NCBI RefSeq assembly: GCF_900184935.1
Contig: NZ_FXYE01000005.1
Span: 1-64,000, forward strand
Direction of reading: 5' to 3'
Length of the DNA stretch: 64,000 nucleotides
Origin: Actibacterium lipolyticum
GTDB lineage: Bacteria; Pseudomonadota; Alphaproteobacteria; Rhodobacterales; Rhodobacteraceae
The notes beneath the pieces are model-generated. The model made no database searches and was not told where the DNA came from. It saw nothing but the letters and a program-made list of their open reading frames with translations. Position numbers and translations under genes: made by a program. Below, piece by piece: positions 8,728 through 16,085 of this stretch (position 1 is its first letter; each line of letters begins with the position of its first letter).

Positions 8728-10275
8728 ATGAAGACTCATGCCGATCAAAAAGACCTGCTTGATCGTGGCGGGCGCCCCACCCTTGGTGATCTGCTTGAAA
8801 AGTTAGAATTCCGCCCCGCCGATGGTTCTATCCAATTGAATGGCGCGCGCATGTTGCTGCAACGGGCCTCGTTCGTGGCGGATGTGCAGAACCAGCTGAC
8901 CCGCTGGTATGGCGAACACGAGGCGCAGGTGCTTTTGCTGCGGCTTGGATACCGCGCCGGGCGCGAGGATGCGCTGTTCGTTCAACAGGCGTGGCCCAAC
9001 CTTGATATCGGCGATGCGTTCACCGCCGGAACCCGCCTGCATATGGTCACCGGCACCGTGCGCGTCGAAACCATATTCAACGATTTCGATTTCCGATCCG
9101 ACAAATTCTCAAGCGAGTTTTTGTGGCACGGCTCTGTCGAAGCCTCCGAATATCACCGCCAATATGGCCGCGCGTTGGCTCCGGTTTGCTGGGGGCAAAC
9201 GGGGTATGCCTCGGGCTATGCCAGCCAGTTTTTCCGCAAACTCGTGATTTTCAAGGAAGAGCATTGCGCCGCGATGGGCCACAAATCCTGCCGCGTCGTT
9301 GGAAAAACCATCGACAGTTGGGGCGAAGATGACCCCTTCGTTCAGATGTTTTTGAAAGAGGTGCTGCCCACACGCGCCGAAATGCCCCGGTTTGGGCGTG
9401 GCAAACCGCATTACGCGCCCTCGGGCCGGAATGACGGAATTGACGCGCTGATGCTGGCCCCCGTCCACAATGACCTAACCACAATTGCGCGCCACCGTTT
9501 GCACGCGCTGATTTGCGGCCCCGTCGGAAGCGGGCGGATGCGCGCGGCCAATTGGCTGCATCAGGAATCTGCCGACGGGCACGGCACCTTCACCTGCCTT
9601 GCCGTCGGCGCCGCCAAACTGTCCGAAACGTTAGAGCGGCTGGCCACCGCCCTGCGCCAGCGTCAAACCCAGCACGAAACCCTTGTGATCGAAGGCATTG
9701 ATGCGCTGCCTGCGGATCAACAACAGGCTCTATTCCGCCTGATAAACGCCGCCCCGCCCCGCGCGCAGTTTCGTGTGATCGGCCTAAGCGACCTTTCCGT
9801 TCAGGCCGTGGCCGCAAAGCTGCGCCCCGATTTGATGCACGCGCTTGGCGTTTTACCGATCAACTTGCCGCCGCTGAACGCCCGCGCGGATGACCTGCCA
9901 GCGTTGGCGGCCGCGGTTCTGTCTGGGTTGAACAGCCCGCCCCTTACGCCTGAGGCCGCCGCCGCCCTTGGCACCCAGCCCTGGCCCGGAAACCTGCCCG
10001 AACTGACCGCGACGCTTCACCGTGCATCATTGTCCAGCGACGGACCAATCACCGCCGCGCAGCTTTCCGATAGCATGTGGAGCCCTGCGACGGCCGATCC
10101 GGCAGATGAATTGTGGGATCTGCTGCACCCCGCGCTGCAATCCGGCGAAACCACGATCGAAGCCCTGACCGCCGGGCTTTACGCCCGCGCCCTGAAGGAA
10201 AGCGATGGCAACATGTCTAAAGCCGCGCGTTTGCTGGGGCTCAGCCGGGCGCAGCTGGCCTATCGGTTGCGGTAA
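8728..10275 (+). CDS. XylR/DmpR-like aromatic-sensing regulator with degenerate AAA+ domain
   Basis: A 515-residue regulator. Residues about 30-130 form a XylR N-terminal sensor and about 140-200 a V4R domain (..SQFFRKLVIFKEEHCAAMGHKSCRVVGK..), the aromatic-effector pocket of DmpR/XylR. The central region (about 265-450) aligns with a sigma-54 activator ATPase but is degraded: the Walker A position reads GPVGSGRM with no GK, Walker B reads LVIEGIDAL instead of DEI, and no GAFTGA loop is present. A Fis-type HTH ends the protein (MSKAARLLGLSRAQLAYRLR). It probably regulates without sigma-54, by repression or sigma-70 contact. It is divergent from the cupin-SDR-importer operon and overlaps the convergent fic gene by 16 bp. 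Confidence 0.87.
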   Translation: MKTHADQKDLLDRGGRPTLGDLLEKLEFRPADGSIQLNGARMLLQRASFVADVQNQLTRWYGEHEAQVLLLRLGYRAGREDALFVQQAWPNLDIGDAFTAGTRLHMVTGTVRVETIFNDFDFRSDKFSSEFLWHGSVEASEYHRQYGRALAPVCWGQTGYASGYASQFFRKLVIFKEEHCAAMGHKSCRVVGKTIDSWGEDDPFVQMFLKEVLPTRAEMPRFGRGKPHYAPSGRNDGIDALMLAPVHNDLTTIARHRLHALICGPVGSGRMRAANWLHQESADGHGTFTCLAVGAAKLSETLERLATALRQRQTQHETLVIEGIDALPADQQQALFRLINAAPPRAQFRVIGLSDLSVQAVAAKLRPDLMHALGVLPINLPPLNARADDLPALAAAVLSGLNSPPLTPEAAAALGTQPWPGNLPELTATLHRASLSSDGPITAAQLSDSMWSPATADPADELWDLLHPALQSGETTIEALTAGLYARALKESDGNMSKAARLLGLSRAQLAYRLR

Positions 10276-11372
10276 TGAGTTACCAACCAATACCGCGTGC
10301 CCTTCTTTTCACCGGTACGGGTTAGCGCGCCAAGCGTCACTAACTCTGCCAAATCGCGCCGTGCGGTGGCCGGGCTGGCATCTGTGATGGTGATGTAATT
10401 CGCGGCACTCATCCCGCCGGTGAACCCATCGGGGCCAGCGTCGAACATGCGCAGCAACGCCTTTGTCTGACGCGGGTTCAGCTGATCGCGCAGCGCCTCC
10501 ATCAGGTGCGCCTTAAAGATCAGGTGGTCAATCATCCGCTGCGAAAGCCCCTGCGCCGCCAGCACCGTTTCACCGAACCAGATCAGCCACGGCGTGACGT
10601 CCATCTGTTTGTTATTCGTCTCTAACACATCGTAATAGGCGCGCCTTGTGCGTTCGATCTGAACCGAAAGCGCCGTCAGGCTGGGTTGCCCAACCGCCTG
10701 CGCCAGCGCCTTTTCCGATAAGGCTCGCGCGATCCGGCCATTGCCGTCTTCGAACGGGTGCACGGAAACGAAATAGAGATGCGCCAGCCCCGCGCGCGTC
10801 AGCGCCGGGATGTGATTGGCCCCATCCGCGCCCGCGTCATTGAACCATGTGATGAACTGAGCCATCTGCCCGGGCATTTCATCTGCGGGCGGGGCCTCAA
10901 AATGGACGACGGGGCGTTGATAGGGGCCGGAAACAACCTGCATCGGGTCGCCGCCACTGCGCCACGCGCCGATATCGGCCAAATCCCCCCTGCCCCGGCA
11001 AACCATGCGGTGCCAATCAAACAGCATCCCCGCATCCAGCGGCGTGTTCCAATTTCGAAACCCATCGGCCAGCAATTCGGCGATACCACTTTCCGCGGCC
11101 CCCGCACGGCGATCCGCGCTTAACCCAAACTGACGCCGCATCGACGATTGAACAGAGGCACGGTCCAGCATCTCTCCCTCTATCGCCGAGGTTTGCATCG
11201 CCTCTTGGGTCAACATCTCTACTTTGGTGGCTTGTTGTTCCGGCCCGGCCAGATGCGACCACGCGCCAATCAACTGCCCGGCGTTTAACAGAAATTGCCG
11301 TTCCTGCGCCGCCAATGCCTGCGGGTCATACTGCCACTTGGGCCAATCGGGTGTTTGCCAATTCCACGTCAT
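10260..11372 (-). CDS. Fic-family AMP/NMP-transferase with C-terminal winged helix
   Basis: A 370-residue protein. The Fic active-site motif HPFEDGNGRIAR is complete at about 219-230. An N-terminal inhibitory motif T-x3-EG is seen in TSAIEGE (61-67), which makes this a class II, self-inhibited Fic protein. The N-terminus matches the DUF4172 domain that precedes many Fic domains, and the C-terminal part (..ATARRDLAELVTLGALTRTG..) looks like a winged helix. It probably AMPylates a protein and may bind DNA; partner unknown. Its 3' end overlaps the regulator gene by 16 bp. A second, broken fic gene lies at 61.2-61.6 kb. Confidence 0.92.
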   Translation of the reverse strand: MTWNWQTPDWPKWQYDPQALAAQERQFLLNAGQLIGAWSHLAGPEQQATKVEMLTQEAMQTSAIEGEMLDRASVQSSMRRQFGLSADRRAGAAESGIAELLADGFRNWNTPLDAGMLFDWHRMVCRGRGDLADIGAWRSGGDPMQVVSGPYQRPVVHFEAPPADEMPGQMAQFITWFNDAGADGANHIPALTRAGLAHLYFVSVHPFEDGNGRIARALSEKALAQAVGQPSLTALSVQIERTRRAYYDVLETNNKQMDVTPWLIWFGETVLAAQGLSQRMIDHLIFKAHLMEALRDQLNPRQTKALLRMFDAGPDGFTGGMSAANYITITDASPATARRDLAELVTLGALTRTGEKKGTRYWLVTHYRNR

Positions 11373-11389
11373 GATTGATATTAAACCAT

Positions 11390-11457
11390 TTATCGCTCAG
11401 AATAGCAAAATTTTTGATCGATATTCTAAGCAATTATCGCTCACGCTTGAACGATAA
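11390..11457. promoter_or_regulatory. Three TTATCGYTCA motifs upstream of fic
   Basis: TTATCGCTCA occurs at 11390-11399 and 11434-11443, and its inverse TGAACGATAA at 11448-11457; the last two form an inverted repeat with a 4-bp spacer. The block lies 18-85 bp upstream of the fic start and the distal repeat overlaps the stop codon of the rep gene. The winged-helix end of the Fic protein is a plausible ligand (inference). Confidence 0.5.
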
Positions 11458-12178
11458 GTTCCGCAACATCCCCATCGACAGATTGGCAGGCCTTTAACAA
11501 CCGCCCTGCCATATGGGTCGAAACATAGGTGGCGTGGAATTTGCTGGGCGCGGTCAGAACCAGACGGCCCCCTGCCCTATCGCTGCGCTTTAGCCCCTGC
11601 ACCCAAGCGGCGTAAAGCCCCGGGTCTTCGGCATAGATGACGGCGCGCGCCAGATCCCATTCGGTTCCGTCTGCGATTTCGGGCGGCGTCACGTTGCCCT
11701 TCACCGGAAGCGGCACAACCTTATCTTCGGGTTCGCCTTCCATCCGGGCGGCGAAGTCGGGGCCAACAGCTGCCCACGCCGGGCGCGTCGTTTCAAAGAT
11801 GCGCTGGATGTCGATCCCGTATTCGGTCACGCGCCCACGGCTGCCCTGACGTTTGACAACCAGCCACCCCATCGCCCGCAGCTTTGCCATCTCACGTTTT
11901 ACGGTGCGTTCATCCACGCCCCACATCCGCGCGATTTCGCGTTGGCCGACGGCCAGCTCATCCCGGTTCCAGTTATAGCGCGCGGTGATCAGCGTCAGCA
12001 GGCGAAAGATCAGGCGCTGCGGCCCTTTGGGTTCGGACAACGCAAACGTGCCCATCGCCGTGAGCAAGTCGTATTTAATGACGGACGCACTTCGCCCGAC
12101 GGGTTTCTTGGCCAGCATGACTGCCCTCATGTCCGCATCACGACGAATCCGCTGTGATGCACGCCTCAGATAATCCAA
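11441..12178 (-). CDS. DnaA-like plasmid replication initiator
   Basis: A 245-residue protein. A winged-helix region (AVGQREIARMWGVDERTVKREMAKLRAMGWL) lies at about 80-112. The C-terminal 75 residues (..WDLARAVIYAEDP.. and LTAPSKFHATYVSTHMAGRLLKAC) resemble the N-terminal oligomerisation domain of DnaA. That combination fits the 'DnaA-like' initiator of Rhodobacterales plasmids. It is divergent from parAB across an iteron-bearing gap, as in that replicon type. Start uncertain: the full frame opens with TTG at 12178 preceded by AAAGAG, and an ATG at 12130 would give 229 residues. Not RepABC. Confidence 0.8.
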   Translation of the reverse strand: MDYLRRASQRIRRDADMRAVMLAKKPVGRSASVIKYDLLTAMGTFALSEPKGPQRLIFRLLTLITARYNWNRDELAVGQREIARMWGVDERTVKREMAKLRAMGWLVVKRQGSRGRVTEYGIDIQRIFETTRPAWAAVGPDFAARMEGEPEDKVVPLPVKGNVTPPEIADGTEWDLARAVIYAEDPGLYAAWVQGLKRSDRAGGRLVLTAPSKFHATYVSTHMAGRLLKACQSVDGDVAELIVQA

Positions 12179-12308
12179 ACTCTTTATCGGTCTGGTTTCG
12201 GTTATTATCGTAAAGAGCGCCTTAACTCAGCGTTCTTTCCACCGTTGTCCTGATTTGCGTCTTATTTCCGGCTTCTGTCAAGTCCGCTGAGGTTCAGCCC
12301 CTTCTGAC

Positions 12309-12324
12309 TTTCAATTTATTGAAA
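12309..12324. repeat. 16-bp AT-rich palindrome in the origin region
   Basis: TTTCAATTTATTGAAA has two 7-bp arms around a TT centre. It lies 20 bp before the first TGTCCCC repeat and could be the melting site or a binding site of a host factor. Confidence 0.5.
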
Positions 12325-12343
12325 TAAAAATGGTATGTATTGG

Positions 12344-12428
12344 TATTGGGGGACATACAGACTGTCCCCTATTGGGGTGAAAATGTCCCCCTATATCTGG
12401 CAGAGAGCCTAAAACTGTCCCCCAATAT
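12344..12428. repeat. Four iteron-like TGTCCCC repeats
   Basis: Copies: ATGTCCCCCAATA on the minus strand (12344-12356), CTGTCCCCTATTGG (12362-12375), ATGTCCCCCTATAT (12383-12396) and CTGTCCCCCAATAT (12415-12428). The first is inverted and the other three are direct, starting 21 and 32 bp apart, i.e. about two and three helical turns. They are the best candidate binding sites for the replication initiator. Confidence 0.6.
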
Positions 12429-12596
12429 GCGCGGGGTTAGGGTCGAACTCTGCGTCTGCCGATTCGGGCCTGTGATTCTGGCAAAGCCAATGAAAACAGC
12501 CACAAAACCGTAATCTATGTTTTTATGGTAATCGGGCGATTTCGGTTTTGCAAATTTTTGAAATTCAGCGTAAATCCATAATCAAAAGGAATTAGC

Positions 12597-12610
12597 GTCC
12601 CCACGGGGAC
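12597..12610. repeat. Partition-type palindrome, variant copy
   Basis: GTCCCCACGGGGAC differs by one base from the palindrome found three times inside parAB. It ends 10 bp before the parA ATG and abuts its AGGAGG ribosome site, so a bound protein could control parA expression. Confidence 0.6.
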
Positions 12611-12620
12611 AGGAGGCAGT

Positions 12621-13925
12621 ATGTTCACGCACGAAGACCTGGCGCAGATGCAGGCTCAGTCGCTAAAGATGCAGGGGTGGATCCGCCAGCAAACCTTTTC
12701 CCCCGAGATGGAAAAGAAGCTGCGCCGGTTTTCCAGCTGGGAGGTTGGAGAGCTGATCTTTAAGGTCAATCAATCCACCCTGCGCGGGCGTATGGCCGCC
12801 GACCCTTCCCTGCCCCAAGGGCACGTAGAAGAGGACGGCCGCCAGCGGTGGTATTCGCTGGAAGAGATAAACGAGATCCGCCGCCGTCTTAAGGTGAACC
12901 GCAAATCCTTGATGCCCTACCGCCCCGCAGGTAAGCGCGCCATCCGTGCGGCGATTGCCAACTTTAAGGGCGGCGCGGGCAAGTCCACTGTCGCGCTTCA
13001 TTTCGCACACGCCGCTGCGCTGGACGGGTACCGGGTGCTGTGCGTGGACTTTGACCCTCAGGCGACGTTGTCCCATTCCATGGGCCTGTCTGACGTCGCC
13101 GAGGAATACACCGTCTGGGGGGTCATGGCGCGTGACCTGATCCGGGAAACCGAACGGATGAACGCAACCGCCATGGGCGCCGAAAGTGGCACCGCCCTGC
13201 CCCAGCGCCGCCTGCCAAGTTCGGTGACTGACATGGGGCTGTCCGATCTGCGCGTGAATGATTTCATTCGCCCGACCTGCTGGCCGACGATCGATATCGT
13301 GCCCAGCTGTGCCAACGCCGCCTTCGTGGAATTCGCCAGCGCGCAATACCGCCACCTGAACCCCGAATGGTCGTTCTTTGCTGCGGTCAGCCGGTACCTC
13401 GATTCCCTGCCGGATGATGCGTATGACCTGATCCTGTTCGATTGCCCGCCCGCGATTGGGTATCAATCCATGAACGCGGTCTTCGCGGCAGATGTTCTCT
13501 ATATCCCATCCGGTCCGGGGTATTGGGAGTATGACTCGACCACGTCTTTCATCGGTCAGCTTGCCGAAGCGTTAGAGGATCTGTCGCAGTTCAACGGCGT
13601 TGTCCCCGCGGGGACACTGGGGTTGCCGAAGGTATTTCAGGACGTCCGCTTTTTGTTAACCCGCTACGAACAAGGCAACGAATTGCACCGTGCGATGCAG
13701 TCAGCATTTCAAAAGGTGTTCAAAGACAGAATGGCCGAACACCCAATCGAAATGACCCGCGCGGTTGAACAATCTGGCCGGTTCCTAAGTTCGATCTATG
13801 AAATGGATTACCGCGAGATGACGCGCGAAACATGGCGTCGCGCCCGCGTTTCATTTGATCGTGCCTATGAGGAATTCAAAGACAACCTAACCACCGCGTG
13901 GGACAAACTGGAGGATAAGGCATGA
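12621..13925 (+). CDS. parA: ParA-family partition ATPase
   Basis: A 434-residue Walker-type partition ATPase. The deviant Walker A is FKGGAGKST at about 115-123, followed by VLCVDFDPQATLS; the Walker B region reads LILFDCPPAIG near 275. An N-terminal extension of about 110 residues has a MerR/HTH-like segment (..WEVGELIFKVNQSTLRGRM..) for DNA binding and autoregulation, as in type Ia ParA and RepA. An AGGAGG site precedes the ATG. It overlaps parB by 4 bp and should move plasmid copies with ParB bound to parS. Confidence 0.93.
   Translation: MFTHEDLAQMQAQSLKMQGWIRQQTFSPEMEKKLRRFSSWEVGELIFKVNQSTLRGRMAADPSLPQGHVEEDGRQRWYSLEEINEIRRRLKVNRKSLMPYRPAGKRAIRAAIANFKGGAGKSTVALHFAHAAALDGYRVLCVDFDPQATLSHSMGLSDVAEEYTVWGVMARDLIRETERMNATAMGAESGTALPQRRLPSSVTDMGLSDLRVNDFIRPTCWPTIDIVPSCANAAFVEFASAQYRHLNPEWSFFAAVSRYLDSLPDDAYDLILFDCPPAIGYQSMNAVFAADVLYIPSGPGYWEYDSTTSFIGQLAEALEDLSQFNGVVPAGTLGLPKVFQDVRFLLTRYEQGNELHRAMQSAFQKVFKDRMAEHPIEMTRAVEQSGRFLSSIYEMDYREMTRETWRRARVSFDRAYEEFKDNLTTAWDKLEDKA
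13602..13615. repeat. Partition-type palindrome inside parA
   Basis: GTCCCCGCGGGGAC, a perfect 14-bp palindrome, lies inside the parA reading frame. The same 14-mer recurs at 13970 and 14858. A likely parS site for the neighbouring ParB. Confidence 0.7.
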
Positions 13926-14992
13926 GCAAGCGCCGCGTATTTGATATCGACTTCCCCGATGACACGCCTGTCCCCGCGGGGACATCGACCCCCGAAGGTG
14001 AAACCCGGCGCGGGCCGATGGCCTCGGCTATCGTCGAAAACGCCGACGCACTGCGCGAACGCCAATCGGCCGAGGCCGCGATCCGTGCGGAAAATGACAA
14101 GCTGGCCCACGAACATGTGCGGCTGAAAAAGCAGGGGCTGATCGTTGACCTGCTGCCCATCGACAAAATCCATGCCTCAAAGCTGACGCGCGACAGGGCG
14201 GCAAATCGCGACCCTGATCTGGATGAGCTGAAGGCCTCGATCCGCGACATCGGCCTGTCGAACCCCATCCGTGTGGAAGAGGGCGAAGACGGCTATGAAC
14301 TGGTTCAGGGGTTCCGCCGGCTAAGCGCGTTCCGCGAGCTGTTTCAGGAAACCGGCGATCCTGCCTATGCCACGATCCCCGCGGGGCTGGTTGCCAAGGG
14401 CGAGGCGTTGGAAGGTTTGTACCGCCGGATGGTGGATGAAAACCTTGTGCGGCGCGATATCTCTTTCGCGGAAATGGCTGAACTGGCCCGGTCATACGCC
14501 GCCGATCCCGGCACGGAATGTTCATCCGTAGAAGAGGCCGTATCGGTGTTGTACAGTTCCGCCGGGCGTCAGAAACGCAGCTACATCCGGCATTTCGCAA
14601 CGGTGCTGGATGCAGTCGGCAGCCATCTGAAATTCGCCGATACGATCCCGCGCGCGCTTGGGCTTCAGTTGGAAAAGCGGCTGTCGTCGGAACAGGGCGC
14701 AGCGGCGAAAATTCGCAACGCGCTGACGGCGGCGATGCCAACGACCCCAGACAAAGAGTTGGAGGTTCTGCGCGCCGCAACCACGCCAACCCAAAAGGCC
14801 GGGGCAGGGCAGGGCGCTGTGGAAAAGGCGACGGCGAAAACCACCTTCCGCTGCACCGTCCCCGCGGGGACAGTGCGCTGCGCCGCCCATGATGGCCGGT
14901 TGGAACTGCGTGCAGACCGTGATTTTACAGATGCCGACCGTAAAAAGCTGGAAAAGGCGGTCGAAGCCTTCTTTAGCGTTTTAGATCAATGA
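13922..14992 (+). CDS. parB: ParB/RepB-family partition protein
   Basis: A 356-residue centromere-binding protein. The ParB N-terminal nuclease-like domain is seen at about 75-175 (..IDKIHASKLTRDRAANRDPDLDELKASIRDIGLSNPIRVEE.. and the RRMVDENLVRRDISFAEMA box), followed by an HTH region. The C-terminal end is probably for dimerisation. Its ATG overlaps the parA stop (ATGA). Two copies of the GTCCCCGCGGGGAC palindrome lie inside its own coding sequence. Confidence 0.93.
   Translation: MSKRRVFDIDFPDDTPVPAGTSTPEGETRRGPMASAIVENADALRERQSAEAAIRAENDKLAHEHVRLKKQGLIVDLLPIDKIHASKLTRDRAANRDPDLDELKASIRDIGLSNPIRVEEGEDGYELVQGFRRLSAFRELFQETGDPAYATIPAGLVAKGEALEGLYRRMVDENLVRRDISFAEMAELARSYAADPGTECSSVEEAVSVLYSSAGRQKRSYIRHFATVLDAVGSHLKFADTIPRALGLQLEKRLSSEQGAAAKIRNALTAAMPTTPDKELEVLRAATTPTQKAGAGQGAVEKATAKTTFRCTVPAGTVRCAAHDGRLELRADRDFTDADRKKLEKAVEAFFSVLDQ
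13970..13983. repeat. Partition-type palindrome near the parB start
   Basis: Second perfect copy of GTCCCCGCGGGGAC, 48 bp into the parB coding sequence. See the copies at 13602 and 14858. Confidence 0.7.
14858..14871. repeat. Partition-type palindrome near the parB end
   Basis: Third perfect copy of GTCCCCGCGGGGAC, 121 bp before the end of parB. The surrounding codons still read a plausible ParB protein, so the palindrome is kept despite coding constraint. Confidence 0.7.
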
Positions 14993-14999
14993 CTTAACA

Positions 15000-15028
15000 C
15001 CCGGCGGCCTGTCCGCCGGGTTATCTTT
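15000..15028. terminator. Bidirectional terminator between parB and tcuB
   Basis: CCCGGCGG / CCGCCGGG form a perfect 8-bp stem with a CCTGT loop, followed by TTATCTTT on the plus strand. It separates convergent parB and tcuB and reaches into the tcuB stop codon. Confidence 0.7.
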
Positions 15029-16085
15029 GCGCATCGCGCAGCAGGGCGGCTGTTCGGTAAACCCCGTGGGCCATTTTGGAATAGGGCGTCGTCACAAACA
15101 GCGCCAACACCGCCCCCAGATGCAATGCCAACAGCGCCGGAACGGCCCCCGTTCCGGTTGCTGCATAAAGCGCCAGACCACTGGCCCCCACAAAACCCAA
15201 CAACAAGACAAACGCCATTTCGCCACCCCAAACGCGGGTATCGCCCAGCCCTTTGGCCGCGCGGGTCTTCAGCCATGCCATGCCGCCCGCGCCAAGCGTC
15301 AGTAGGATGCCGCCAGGGACGCCCAGCAGCTTTGGCAGGCTGAACAGCCGATAGGGGGCCTCTAGCCCCAGACCGTAATGCAGCAGCGTCCCAGAGGCGG
15401 TCGAGGCAAAGCAAAGCATGAACCCCCAAAAGACCGCCTGATGGCTGTGGCGGCGGGCAGAGGAGTAGCGGTCTTCTTTTTCGAAGTTGCAGCCTTGGCC
15501 TTGGCCGCCCGACAGGTTGCGCATGGTCGCCACGTCGCGCGCGGCTTGTTTGATGTCGGCGATCCGCAAACGGCGCCCGCCCACCGCAGCCCAATACCGG
15601 CGGGCCGAAATGCTAAGTGCGGCGACGGGAAACAGGAACGCCGGGATAAAGATCGACAGCATGACCCCGTGGGACAGCGCCGCATAAAACCCGCGCCCAG
15701 ACGCAGGCGCCAGCGCAAAGGCCGCCCAGAACAACGCCGCCACGCCAACGATCAAGGCGGCAACCAAGGCAACGCCATGGCGCTGAAACAGCCGGGCAGG
15801 GGCCGCGGGCCAGGCGAAGGTTTCCCAGCTTTCGGTGCGCACCTCGGCCAGGGCGGCGGGAAGGTTCAGCGCGAATTCGTGCGGTTCAGTGTATTGGCAG
15901 GAATAATAGCATCCCCGGCAGTTGTGACACAGGTTGGCCAGCTGCGTGATGTCACCGGCGGCAAAGCTGCGTTCGGCAAACATCGACGGGAAGACGGAAC
16001 AGAACCCCTCGCAATACCGGCAGGCGTTACAGATTTCGGCCTGACGGGTGGCTTCGGCCTGAAGGTGGGTCATGTCATTGGGCAT
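15021..16085 (-). CDS. tcuB: TcuB/CobZ-type Fe-S and b-heme membrane electron-transfer protein
   Basis: A 354-residue membrane protein that should reoxidise the flavin of TcuA and pass electrons to the quinone pool. The N-terminus has two Cys clusters for Fe-S centres, CNACRYCEGFC (about 19-29) and CHNCRGCYYSC (about 53-63). About six hydrophobic helices follow, with His residues suited to heme b (RHSHQAVFWG and related). Family length is normal. Its start overlaps the end of tcuA by 11 bp. In Rhodobacter capsulatus the two parts are fused as CobZ; here they are separate, as in Salmonella tricarballylate use. No TcuC transporter is seen nearby. Confidence 0.9.
   Translation of the reverse strand: MPNDMTHLQAEATRQAEICNACRYCEGFCSVFPSMFAERSFAAGDITQLANLCHNCRGCYYSCQYTEPHEFALNLPAALAEVRTESWETFAWPAAPARLFQRHGVALVAALIVGVAALFWAAFALAPASGRGFYAALSHGVMLSIFIPAFLFPVAALSISARRYWAAVGGRRLRIADIKQAARDVATMRNLSGGQGQGCNFEKEDRYSSARRHSHQAVFWGFMLCFASTASGTLLHYGLGLEAPYRLFSLPKLLGVPGGILLTLGAGGMAWLKTRAAKGLGDTRVWGGEMAFVLLLGFVGASGLALYAATGTGAVPALLALHLGAVLALFVTTPYSKMAHGVYRTAALLRDAQR

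Larger units (their letters stand above)
12179..12620. other. Probable origin of replication region (oriV)
   Basis: This 442-bp gap between the divergent rep and parA genes holds no gene. It is AT-rich in its centre, contains a 16-bp palindrome, four TGTCCCC-type repeats and one partition-type palindrome, all listed separately. An inverted repeat CTCTTTA (12180-12186) / TAAAGAG (12211-12217) sits directly upstream of rep and may serve its promoter. The layout (initiator, repeats, parAB) is what an iteron-controlled origin looks like. Confidence 0.65.

Noticed and set aside
12663-13466. A 267-residue minus-strand frame inside parA
   Set aside because: It lies wholly antisense to the ParA ATPase, which has intact motifs, and has no ribosome site.
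14376-14386. Another CCCCGCGGGG core in parB
   Set aside because: The flanking bases do not complete the 14-bp palindrome (ATCCCCGCGGGGCT), so it is not counted as a partition site.
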